Source: Devosia sp.
GTDB lineage: Bacteria; Pseudomonadota; Alphaproteobacteria; Rhizobiales; Devosiaceae
Assembly: GCA_028290225.1 (NCBI GenBank)
Contig: JAQGKH010000214.1
Location: 1 to 14,654 of the forward strand
Reading direction: 5' to 3'
Length of the DNA: 14,654 bases
Of this stretch, positions 7,241 through 13,057 are shown piece by piece. How positions within the stretch are numbered: position 1 is the stretch's first letter; the number at the start of each line of letters is the position of its first letter. The position numbers and the translations under genes are program-made. The notes beneath the pieces are model-generated. The model saw nothing but the letters and a program-made list of their open reading frames with translations. It was not told the DNA's origin and did no database searches.

Positions 7241-7265
7241 GGAACCAATTCCCCAAACGGGCATT
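7241..7265 (+). promoter_or_regulatory. Possible EcfG-type stress promoter before the lipoprotein gene
   Basis: GGAAC at 7241-7245 is followed after 16 bp by CATT at 7262-7265. The alphaproteobacterial general-stress sigma factor EcfG recognises GGAAC, 16-17 bp, then cGTT. The -35 is exact but the -10 is imperfect, so this is a weak call. Confidence 0.3.
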
Positions 7266-7297
7266 GGTGCCTTCGATAGTTCCCTGGAGGGTTATAC

Positions 7298-7570
7298 ATG
7301 CATAAGTTTCTGATCATCGCCGCTACTACTCTGTCACTGGCAGCGTGCACGGCCACTCAGCAGGGCGCTGCTGTTGGCGCCGGCGTTGGTGCCGTCACCG
7401 GCGCGGCTGTTACCGGCAACGTGGCGGGTGCGGCCGTAGGCGCAGGTATCGGTGGCGTGGTCGGCGCAGCGGCCGGCAGTGTCGTTGGTCGCGTCGATGG
7501 CGACAACAACATGTGCTGGTACGAAAACAGCAATGGCGGTCGTTACAAGGACATCTGCCCACGAGGCTAG
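7298..7570 (+). CDS. Small glycine-zipper lipoprotein
   Basis: A 90-residue predicted lipoprotein. Residues 1-16 form a signal peptide ending in the lipobox L-A-A-C, with Cys17 the lipidation site. Residues 23-64 are almost entirely Gly, Ala and Val with repeated G-x-x-x-G spacing (GAAVGAGVGAVTGAAV and so on), the glycine-zipper pattern of outer-membrane 17-kDa-antigen-like and stress-induced proteins. The C-terminus carries two further cysteines (C-W-Y and D-I-C-P), which could form a disulfide in the periplasm. A strong GGAGG ribosome site (7286-7290) lies 7 bases before the ATG. The gene is monocistronic, ending in a structured 3' region with a terminator. The family is often induced by envelope or general stress; the candidate EcfG promoter would fit, but that is inference. 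Confidence 0.82.
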   Translation: MHKFLIIAATTLSLAACTATQQGAAVGAGVGAVTGAAVTGNVAGAAVGAGIGGVVGAAAGSVVGRVDGDNNMCWYENSNGGRYKDICPRG

Positions 7571-7573
7571 AAT

Positions 7574-7612
7574 CGTCGCATCGCCCCATGCGACGCGCGC
7601 CCATCTGGGCGC
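7574..7612 (+). other. Two tandem hairpins in the lipoprotein 3' untranslated region
   Basis: CGTCGCAT (7574-7581) pairs with ATGCGACG (7588-7595) around a 6-base loop. GCGCCC (7597-7602) pairs with GGGCGC (7607-7612) around a 4-base loop. They begin 4 bases after the lipoprotein stop and run directly into the terminator hairpin at 7615. Confidence 0.6.
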
Positions 7613-7614
7613 CA

Positions 7615-7652
7615 ACACCCGGTTCGGAGTCCCTCCCGAGCCGGGTGTCTTC
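7615..7652 (+). terminator. Terminator of the glycine-zipper lipoprotein gene
   Basis: A 13-bp stem, 7615-7627 with 7636-7648 (one G-U pair), encloses an 8-base loop. The following stretch, CTTCGTTT, is only moderately T-rich, so efficiency may be modest. Confidence 0.7.
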
Positions 7653-7666
7653 GTTTACAAGGCGGC

Positions 7667-7695
7667 TTGAAATTTGCGTTCGCTAGCTGCATATT
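7667..7695 (+). promoter_or_regulatory. Candidate promoter of the first cold-shock gene
   Basis: TTGAAA (7667-7672, 5/6 to consensus) and CATATT (7690-7695, 4/6) are 17 bp apart. Transcription would start near 7702 and give a 5' leader of about 155 bases, long as is usual for cold-shock genes. Confidence 0.4.
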
Positions 7696-7815
7696 TGGCA
7701 ACATACGTTACACTCGTCTCGCGCTAATCCATGCACCGGCTTGCCGGAGAACTTGGCTACCTCCTGACTGTGAATCGTTAGACCGGGTTCGTTTCGAGTC
7801 CGTATTCAACCCTTA

Positions 7816-7829
7816 GCCGCGGCAGCGGC
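7816..7829 (+). other. Hairpin upstream of the first cold-shock ribosome site
   Basis: GCCGC (7816-7820) pairs with GCGGC (7825-7829) around GGCA. It ends 13 bases before the GAGGA ribosome site (7843-7847). The second cold-shock gene has a hairpin in the equivalent place. Confidence 0.4.
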
Positions 7830-7857
7830 GACCACTTGTTACGAGGATACCACTTCA

Positions 7858-8073
7858 ATGGCCGCAATCACCGGTACCGTGAAATTTTTCAACACCACCA
7901 AGGGCTTCGGCTTCATCTCGCCCGAAAACGGCGAGAAGGACGCGTTTGTCCATATCTCCGCTGTCCAGCGTTCGGGCCTGCAGGGCCTGTATGAAGGCGA
8001 CAAGGTGACCTATGAGCTCGAGACCGGCCGTGACGGCAAGGTTTCGGCGACCAATTTGACCCTGCTGAGCTAA
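7858..8073 (+). CDS. cspA: Cold-shock protein, first tandem copy
   Basis: A 71-residue single cold-shock domain, an RNA/ssDNA-binding OB fold acting as an RNA chaperone. RNP1 is KGFGFI (residues 15-20) and RNP2 FVHI (30-33). The start of the fold, TGTVKFFNTTKG, has Phe where many family members have Trp (VKWFN), still aromatic. ATG 7858 has a GAGGA ribosome site 10 bases upstream. The gene is monocistronic, with a candidate promoter at 7667-7695, a long leader and its own terminator (8096-8120). It is about 93% identical in DNA to the copy at 8385-8594, most differences being at third codon positions, so the pair arose by tandem duplication. The symbol is a family name; I cannot say which paralogue it corresponds to elsewhere. 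Confidence 0.95.
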   Translation: MAAITGTVKFFNTTKGFGFISPENGEKDAFVHISAVQRSGLQGLYEGDKVTYELETGRDGKVSATNLTLLS

Positions 8074-8095
8074 GTTCTTGCAGGTGCGAGTTGAG

Positions 8096-8120
8096 AAGGC
8101 CCCTCCGGGGGCCTTTTTTT
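8096..8120 (+). terminator. Intrinsic terminator of the first cold-shock gene
   Basis: AAGGCCCC (8096-8103) pairs with GGGGCCTT (8108-8115) around TCCG, followed by an unbroken T-run to 8120. A textbook rho-independent terminator 22 bases after the stop. Confidence 0.95.
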
Positions 8121-8384
8121 ATGGGCGGATGCCCGGCTTTCCGGGCCGGTTCAGCAAAGGGCCGGTGGAGCCTGATTTGCCGCCTCGCGCTTGCAGGGCT
8201 TTACTTTTTCGGCAGAAGCGTTCATAAGATCAGCATACGTTTTACAGCCTACGTCGGCTGCCTGTTCTGCCGATTTCGGCTCTGGCTACCTGCTCAACTT
8301 GCGAACGTGTATGCGCCCATCGACATGTTGTTATGGGTAACAGCTCGTTCGCTTCGGCGAGAGCATAGTCTAGAGGGTCTGGCA
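8121..8384 (+). other. Structured leader region of the second cold-shock gene
   Basis: 264 bases without a convincing gene; the reading frame of the cold-shock gene is open through it but has no ribosome site and no family sequence. Dyads seen are GCCGA/TCGGC at 8269-8280, TGTTA/TAACA at 8329-8342 (loop TGGG), and an 8-bp stem at 8343-8364. The last stem is GCTC (8343-8346) and TCGC (8349-8352) pairing with GCGA and GAGC across an extra-stable C(TTCG)G tetraloop, with a 2-base bulge. It ends 8 bases before the GAGGG ribosome site (8373-8377). No promoter could be picked with confidence. Confidence 0.5.
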
Positions 8385-8594
8385 ATGATCACCGGCACCG
8401 TAAAATTCTTCAACACCACCAAGGGCTTCGGCTTCATTTCGCCTGAAAATGGCGACAAGGACGCCTTTGTCCATATCTCCGCTGTTCAGCGTTCGGGCCT
8501 GCAGGGCCTGTATGAAGGCGACAAGGTCACCTTTGAGCTCGAGACCGGCCGCGACGGCAAGGTTTCGGCGACCAATTTGACGCTGCTCGACTGA
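8385..8594 (+). CDS. cspA: Cold-shock protein, second tandem copy
   Basis: A 69-residue cold-shock domain protein, two residues shorter at the N-terminus than its neighbour (M-I-T-G against M-A-A-I-T-G). RNP1 KGFGFI and RNP2 FVHI are intact. Protein differences are Glu to Asp after N-G, Tyr to Phe in KVT(Y/F)ELE, and the last residue. The start is set at ATG 8385, where GAGGG (8373-8377) lies 7 bases upstream; the frame extends further up but only through leader sequence. It has its own leader, unlike that of the first copy, and its own terminator, so the two genes can be regulated separately. That would suit different temperature or growth-phase roles, though this is inference. Confidence 0.95.
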   Translation: MITGTVKFFNTTKGFGFISPENGDKDAFVHISAVQRSGLQGLYEGDKVTFELETGRDGKVSATNLTLLD

Positions 8595-8609
8595 GCCGCA
8601 TGCGGCGCG

Positions 8610-8638
8610 AAAAGGGCTCCCTTCGGGGAGCCTTTTTT
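8610..8638 (+). terminator. Intrinsic terminator of the second cold-shock gene
   Basis: GGCTCCC (8615-8621) pairs with GGGAGCC (8626-8632) across a TTCG tetraloop, extended by A-T pairs, with TTTTTT at 8633-8638. A further perfect 12-bp palindrome (8595-8606) lies between the stop and this hairpin. Confidence 0.94.
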
Positions 8639-8675
8639 GTTTGTGCCGAGGGGATGGCCGCCGGCATTTGCCGGG

Positions 8676-8704
8676 TTGACCCGAACAGGCCAAGGCGCTA
8701 GAAA
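8676..8704 (+). promoter_or_regulatory. Candidate sigma-70 promoter of the ilvBN leader
   Basis: TTGACC (8676-8681, 5/6) and TAGAAA (8699-8704, 4/6) are separated by exactly 17 bp. A start near 8711 would place the leader-peptide ribosome site about 10 bases into the transcript, a common layout for attenuator leaders. Confidence 0.62.
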
Positions 8705-8732
8705 CGGCGCAGCTTTTTTAAGGAGAGGTCCC

Positions 8733-8783
8733 GTGCGGGCACTCATTCTCGTAGTAGGTTGGCGCATCGGCAACGTGGGATAA
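8733..8783 (+). CDS. ilvBN leader peptide, 16 residues
   Basis: GTG 8733 opens a 16-codon frame reading M-R-A-L-I-L-V-V-G-W-R-I-G-N-V-G, ending at TAA 8781-8783. A strong AAGGAG ribosome site (8720-8725) sits 7 bases before the GTG. Five consecutive branched-chain codons (Leu4, Ile5, Leu6, Val7, Val8) plus Ile12 and Val15 are what a leader peptide sensing charged Leu/Ile/Val tRNAs needs. It lies between a promoter candidate and an intrinsic terminator, directly ahead of acetolactate synthase. Its role is therefore inferred to be translation-coupled attenuation rather than that of a functional peptide. It is too short for ordinary gene finders. Confidence 0.8.
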   Translation: MRALILVVGWRIGNVG

Positions 8784-8840
8784 CATCCCGCGCGAATGCT
8801 GATGCGCCGAAAACAGGTCCCGAACGGGGCCTTTTTTATT
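8759..8840 (+). promoter_or_regulatory. Predicted transcription attenuator of ilvBN
   Basis: A long stem joins 8759-8772 with 8797-8810 (14 bp, two G-U pairs; perfect core GGCGCATC/GATGCGCC). Inside it a second stem joins 8774-8781 with 8785-8792, holding the leader-peptide stop codon at its tip. Four bases later the terminator hairpin AGGTCCC (8815-8821) pairs with GGGGCCT (8826-8832), followed by TTTTTT to 8837. A ribosome on the branched-chain codons would cover the base of the long stem. I do not see a textbook antiterminator overlapping the terminator. The octamer AGGTCCCG occurs both at 8726-8733, just after the ribosome site, and at 8815-8822, so the terminator's 3' arm could pair with either. 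Confidence 0.72.
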
Positions 8841-8911
8841 GCCCATTTTTCCGCCGGGCGGAAAGGGCGGAACGGAACTGGCCCGGCGGGCACACGGAAG
8901 GAGCAACGAAG

Positions 8912-10681
8912 ATGGCCGAACACGAGACGATGACGGGCGCCGAAATGGTGATCCAGGCGCTGACCGATCAGGGTGTCGAGCACATCTTTGGCTATCCGGG
9001 GGGCGCGGCCCTGCCCATCTATGATGCGATGTTCCAGCAGGATATCATCCAGCACATCCTGGTGCGCCATGAACAGGGCGCAACCCATATGGCAGAGGGC
9101 TATGCCCGCTCGACCGGCAAGCCCGGCGTGGTGCTGGTGACTTCGGGGCCGGGGGTGACCAATGCGATCACCGGCTTGACCGACGCCTTGCTCGATTCCA
9201 TTCCCCTGGTGTGCATCACCGCGCAGGTGCCCACTTCGCTGATCGGCACGGACGCGTTCCAGGAATGCGACACGGTGGGGATCACCCGCTCCTGCACCAA
9301 GCACAATTACCTGGTGAAGCGGATCGAAGACCTGCCGCGCGTGCTGCACGAAGCGTTCCTGATTGCGACGACCGGACGGCCGGGCCCGGTGGTGATCGAT
9401 ATTCCCAAGGATGTGCAGTTCGCGGTCGGCACCTACTACAAGCCGGACGCGGAAACCTTGCGGCACCAGAGTTATCGCCCGCAGCTGGATGGGGACCTCC
9501 ACGCCATCCAGGCCGCCGTGGAAATGATGCTCAAGGCCGAGCGGCCGGTGTTTTATACCGGTGGCGGCGTGATCAATGCGGGGCCCAAGGCTTCCGAGCA
9601 CTTGCGCGAACTGGCGGAATTGACCGGCTTTCCGGTGACCTCCACCCTGATGGGCCTGGGCGCGTTCCCGGCGGCCAATCCGCAGTGGCTGGGCATGCTG
9701 GGCATGCATGGCACCTACGAGGCCAATCTGGCCATGCATGGCTGCGACCTGATGATCAATATCGGGGCGCGATTCGATGACCGCATCACCGGGCGGATCG
9801 ATGCGTTCTCGCCCAATAGCCGCAAGATCCACGTGGATATCGATCCCAGCTCGATCAACAAGATCATCCATGTGGATGTGCCCATCGTGGGTGATTGCGA
9901 GCGGGTGCTGGCCGAAATGGTGCGCATCTGGCGCTCCAAGACCAACCAGCCCCGCACCGAGGCGCTGGCGCCCTGGTGGCGGCAGATCGGGGAGTGGCGC
10001 GCCGTCAATTCGCTGGGCTTTGCCAATTCCGACACGGTGATCAAGCCGCAACACGCCATTCAGCGGCTTTATGAAGCGACCAAGGACCGGGACGTTTACA
10101 TCACCACCGAAGTTGGCCAGCACCAGATGTGGGCGGCGCAGCACTTCCATTTCCAAAAGCCCAATCGCTGGATGACCTCGGGCGGGCTTGGAACCATGGG
10201 CTATGGCTTGCCTGCCGCAGTGGGCGTGCAGGTGGCCCATCCCGAGGCACTGGTGATCGACATCGCCGGGGAAGCGAGCGTGCAGATGACCATGCAGGAG
10301 ATGTCGACAGCGGTGCAGTATCGGCTGCCGGTCAAGATCTTCATCCTCAACAATGAGCGCATGGGCATGGTGCGCCAGTGGCAGGACCTGCTGCATGGCT
10401 CGCGCTATGCGCACTCTTATTCGGAATCGCTGCCCGATTTCGTCAAGCTGGCCGAGGCTTATGGTGGCAAGGGCATTCGCTGCGAGAACCCCGCCGAGCT
10501 CGATGCAGCGATTGCCGAGATGCTCGATTACGATGGTCCGGTGCTGTTCGACTGCGTGGTCGAGAAGGACGAGAACGCCTTGCCCATGATTCCCTCGGGC
10601 AAGCCGCATAACGAGATCATCCTGCCCGACACCGCCAATATCGGCTCGATCATTGATGAAAAGGGACGGGCGCTGGTGTGA
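8912..10681 (+). CDS. ilvB: Acetolactate synthase large (catalytic) subunit
   Basis: ThDP-dependent enzyme that condenses two pyruvates to 2-acetolactate, or pyruvate with 2-oxobutyrate, the first common step to Val, Leu and Ile. Length is 589 residues, normal for the family. GYPGGAALPIYDAM (27-40) and RHEQGATHMAEGYAR (52-66), with the catalytic Glu54, are intact, as are the central FAD-binding region and the C-terminal ThDP/Mg segment ending in NN (480-481). The Mg-binding Asp of the usual G-D-A-S motif is Glu454 here (GEAS), and the usual NNE-Y is NNE-R (Arg483). The start is set at ATG 8912, with AAGGAG (8898-8903) 8 bases upstream; the longer frame runs through the attenuator. It could equally be named ilvI. 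Expression is likely governed by the upstream leader. Confidence 0.95.
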   Translation: MAEHETMTGAEMVIQALTDQGVEHIFGYPGGAALPIYDAMFQQDIIQHILVRHEQGATHMAEGYARSTGKPGVVLVTSGPGVTNAITGLTDALLDSIPLVCITAQVPTSLIGTDAFQECDTVGITRSCTKHNYLVKRIEDLPRVLHEAFLIATTGRPGPVVIDIPKDVQFAVGTYYKPDAETLRHQSYRPQLDGDLHAIQAAVEMMLKAERPVFYTGGGVINAGPKASEHLRELAELTGFPVTSTLMGLGAFPAANPQWLGMLGMHGTYEANLAMHGCDLMINIGARFDDRITGRIDAFSPNSRKIHVDIDPSSINKIIHVDVPIVGDCERVLAEMVRIWRSKTNQPRTEALAPWWRQIGEWRAVNSLGFANSDTVIKPQHAIQRLYEATKDRDVYITTEVGQHQMWAAQHFHFQKPNRWMTSGGLGTMGYGLPAAVGVQVAHPEALVIDIAGEASVQMTMQEMSTAVQYRLPVKIFILNNERMGMVRQWQDLLHGSRYAHSYSESLPDFVKLAEAYGGKGIRCENPAELDAAIAEMLDYDGPVLFDCVVEKDENALPMIPSGKPHNEIILPDTANIGSIIDEKGRALV

Positions 10682-10690
10682 TGCAGTGAC

Positions 10691-10758
10691 CCTCTCCACG
10701 TTCGCTGTTGCCCCGGATCCCCCTCAGGACGGGGACGACAGCGACGGGTGTGGAGAGG
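10691..10758. repeat. REP-like palindromic element between ilvB and ilvN
   Basis: Outer arms CCTCTCCAC (10691-10699) and GTGGAGAGG (10750-10758) are perfect complements. Inner arms TCGCTGTTG (10702-10710) and CGACAGCGA (10736-10744) pair with one G-U, then CCCC (10711-10714) pairs with GGGG (10731-10734). The 68-bp element almost fills the 113-bp gap within an operon. Its build resembles dispersed palindromic repeats known in alphaproteobacterial genomes, but only one copy is in this window. Confidence 0.6.
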
Positions 10759-10794
10759 CCGCGGCTTACCACTTGCTCCATGGAGGACAACAAC

Positions 10795-11349
10795 ATGAAC
10801 GCACATCTGCAGCCGACCGGATCGGCTTATTTCATCGCCAAGGAAACCCAGGAAATCGAGCGGCATACGCTCTCGGTGCTGGTGGACAACGAGCCCGGAA
10901 TTCTGGCACGGGTGGTGGGGCTGTTTTCGGCCCGCGGCTACAACATCGAAAGCCTGACGGTCAGCGAAACCGAACACGACAAGCGGTTGAGCCGCATCAC
11001 CGTCGTGGTGGTGGCAACGCCCAAGGTACTGGTGCAGATCAAGCTGCAGCTGGAGCGGCTGGTGCCGGTGCACAAGGTGCATGACCTGACCAGCGAGGGC
11101 AATTCGGTCGAGCGCGAACTGGCCCTGATCAAGGTGGCCGGCTCGGGCGAGCACCGCGCCGAAACCTTGCGGCTGGCCGATGCCTTCCGCGCCCAGATCG
11201 TTGATGCGAGCGTGGAAAGCTTCGTGTTCGAAGTCACTGGAAAATCGAGCAAGATCGAGAGCTTTATTGCACTGATGGCTCCGCTTGGTTTAGTCGAGGT
11301 GGTGCGGACCGGCTTGGCAGCAATTTCCCGGGGGCCGCAAGGCATGTAA
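10795..11349 (+). CDS. ilvN: Acetolactate synthase small (regulatory) subunit
   Basis: Regulatory partner of IlvB, which activates the catalytic subunit and confers feedback inhibition by valine. The ACT domain covers about residues 24-98: HTLSVLVDNEPGILARVVGLFSARGYNIESLTV is the family signature, with the N-x-x-G-I-L effector site. The C-terminal ALS domain follows (ERELALIKV near 107, then ESFVFEVTGKSSKIESFI at 141-158). It has 184 residues, with a short N-terminal extension of about 22 residues relative to enterobacterial IlvH. ATG 10795 is chosen because GGAGG (10782-10786) lies 8 bases upstream. ATG 10780 is in frame but overlaps that site, and the longer frame starts inside the palindromic repeat. 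It would also be called ilvH. It is co-transcribed with ilvB and followed after 13 bp by the EamA transporter gene. Confidence 0.95.
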   Translation: MNAHLQPTGSAYFIAKETQEIERHTLSVLVDNEPGILARVVGLFSARGYNIESLTVSETEHDKRLSRITVVVVATPKVLVQIKLQLERLVPVHKVHDLTSEGNSVERELALIKVAGSGEHRAETLRLADAFRAQIVDASVESFVFEVTGKSSKIESFIALMAPLGLVEVVRTGLAAISRGPQGM

Positions 11350-11362
11350 TCCAGGACCACTG

Positions 11363-12250
11363 ATGCAAACCCCATCTTCCCACCTTCGCGGCATCTTGCT
11401 GATGGTGGTCGCAACAGCGTGTTTCACCATCAACGATACGGTGCTCAAGGCGGCGATGGCGGATTTGCCGCCGTTCCAGGCGGTGTTCCTGCGCAGCGTT
11501 TCAGTGACGGTCCTGGGCGTTCCCTTGCTGCTGCTGACGGGCTACCGCAGCAAGGTGAAGCTGATCTTTGATCGGCATGTCGCCACCCGCAACTTCCTCG
11601 AACTCATCGCCGTGTTCGGGTTCGTCCTGGGGCTGGCTTATGCGCCCATCGCCGACCTGACCGCCATCAGCCAGCTCTCGCCAATGCTGGTTTTGCTGGG
11701 TGCGGCATGGTTTTTCGGCGAGCAATTGGGACGGCTGCAACTGGTGCTGGTCGTGGTGGCGCTGGTGGGCGCGGTGCTGGTCGCCCAACCCGGCGGATCG
11801 GGCTTTTCGGCCTTTGCCCTGCTGGGATTCTGGAATGCCGGCTGCTCGGCCATCCGTGATCTGCTGGGGCGGCGGATCGGTGCTGCCGTGCCCGGCCTGG
11901 TGGTCGCCATCGGCGCGGGCGTGCTCGCGATGCTGGGGACCGGAGTGGCCACGCTGCTGTTCGAGGAGTGGCGCACGCCGAGCCTTCTAGCCCTGGGGCT
12001 GATCGTGCTGTCGAGCGCCTTCCTGGTGCTCGGGCATTGGCTGCTGTTCAGTGCCTACCGGGCTGCGCCTGTCGGGATCGTGGTGCCGTTTTGCTATATG
12101 TCCACCATCTGGGCCCTGATCTCGGGCGTGCTGGTGTTCGGCACCTGGCCGAACGGGTTGGCGATAGCGGGGATTGGCCTTATCGTGCTGAGTGGCGTGG
12201 TGGTTGTTGCTGCCGAGCGGTGGCCTCGCCGCGTGGTGGTGATGCCCTGA
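11363..12250 (+). CDS. EamA/DMT family transporter
   Basis: A 295-residue membrane protein with ten hydrophobic segments in two EamA halves (about residues 8-142 and 150-285), the drug/metabolite transporter fold. The opening GILLMVVATACFTINDTVLKAA and the PIADLTAISQLSPMLVLLGAAWFFGE end of the first half are typical. Members often export amino acids or other metabolites, and a few act as S-adenosylmethionine or nucleotide-sugar carriers; the substrate here is unknown. ATG 11363 has AGGA (11353-11356) 6 bases upstream. It lies 13 bp after ilvN on the same strand and is probably in the same transcript, which makes a branched-chain amino acid or keto acid exporter an attractive but unproven guess. 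Confidence 0.88.
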   Translation: MQTPSSHLRGILLMVVATACFTINDTVLKAAMADLPPFQAVFLRSVSVTVLGVPLLLLTGYRSKVKLIFDRHVATRNFLELIAVFGFVLGLAYAPIADLTAISQLSPMLVLLGAAWFFGEQLGRLQLVLVVVALVGAVLVAQPGGSGFSAFALLGFWNAGCSAIRDLLGRRIGAAVPGLVVAIGAGVLAMLGTGVATLLFEEWRTPSLLALGLIVLSSAFLVLGHWLLFSAYRAAPVGIVVPFCYMSTIWALISGVLVFGTWPNGLAIAGIGLIVLSGVVVVAAERWPRRVVVMP

Positions 12251-12313
12251 CAGCAGTGCTCGCGGCGCGACCGCGTGCCACTTCGATGCCCGTTTTGAAG
12301 CCGAGATCCAGCC

Positions 12314-13057
12314 ATGACCCTGCTTTCTGTCAATCTCAATGCTGTGGCCCAATTGCGCAACCGGCGCGATCTGCCCTGGCCCAGCGTGCTGGGCATTGCG
12401 CGCGTGGTGCTGGACGCAGGGGCCAGCGGCATCACCATTCATCCGCGGCCCGATCAGCGCCATATCCGACGCAGCGATGTGTTCGAGCTCGCCGCCTTGC
12501 TGCGCGCCGATTATCCGCAGGCCGAGTTCAATATCGAGGGCTATCCGAGCGAGGCATTCCTGGATTTGATCGAGGAGGTGCGGCCCGCACAGGTAACTCT
12601 CGTTCCCGACGATCCGGCGCAAGCCACGTCCGATCATGGCTGGAATTTTGCCGAGGCGGGCGCGCTGCTGGCGCCGGTGGTCGCAAGGCTTAAAAGGGGC
12701 GGCAGCCGGGTGTCGCTGTTCTGCGATCCCGATGCGGGGCCACAGGGGGCGGCTGCGGCACGGGCTCTGGGTGCGGACCGCATCGAGCTTTATACCGGAC
12801 CTTATGGCAGCTGCTTTGCCGATCCCGAGCGGGCGATGCTGGAGCTGGCGGCACTGGCCGCTACAACGGCAGCGGCCAAGGCTGCGGGGCTTGAGGTCAA
12901 TGCCGGCCATGACCTGACGCTGGCCAATCTGGCGGCGTTTCAACAGGCGGTGCCGGGCATCGCCGAAGTGTCGATCGGGCACGGGATAACGGCCGACGCG
13001 CTGTTGATGGGCTTTGCCGAGGCCGTTCGGCAATATCGGGGTGTGCTGGGCGGCTGA
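12314..13057 (+). CDS. pdxJ: Pyridoxine 5'-phosphate synthase
   Basis: Condenses 1-deoxyxylulose 5-phosphate with 3-amino-2-oxopropyl phosphate to pyridoxine 5'-phosphate, the ring-closing step of DXP-dependent vitamin B6 synthesis. It is a TIM barrel of 247 residues. LSVNLNAVAQLRNRR (4-18) is the family's N-terminal signature. His43 in TIHPRPDQRHIR, Glu75 in FNIEGYPS and His199 in EVNAGHDLT correspond to the known catalytic residues. EVSIGHGITADALLMG (218-233) binds phosphate. VTLVPDDPAQATSDHGWNF (95-112) is the alphaproteobacterial variant of the loop. ATG 12314 has only a weak ribosome site. A 63-bp gap separates it from the transporter gene; co-transcription is possible. Its stop lies in the loop of a 9-bp hairpin. 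Confidence 0.95.
   Translation: MTLLSVNLNAVAQLRNRRDLPWPSVLGIARVVLDAGASGITIHPRPDQRHIRRSDVFELAALLRADYPQAEFNIEGYPSEAFLDLIEEVRPAQVTLVPDDPAQATSDHGWNFAEAGALLAPVVARLKRGGSRVSLFCDPDAGPQGAAAARALGADRIELYTGPYGSCFADPERAMLELAALAATTAAAKAAGLEVNAGHDLTLANLAAFQQAVPGIAEVSIGHGITADALLMGFAEAVRQYRGVLGG

Noticed and set aside
8486..10699. A 737-codon minus-strand frame opposite ilvB
   Set aside because: It runs antisense through the csp gene, attenuator and ilvB, all well supported. Its predicted protein is His/Gly/Arg-rich as expected for the complement of a GC-rich gene, with no family motif.
11987..13033. A 348-codon minus-strand frame opposite the transporter and pdxJ
   Set aside because: It spans two well-identified plus-strand genes and the gap between them, with no recognisable domain.
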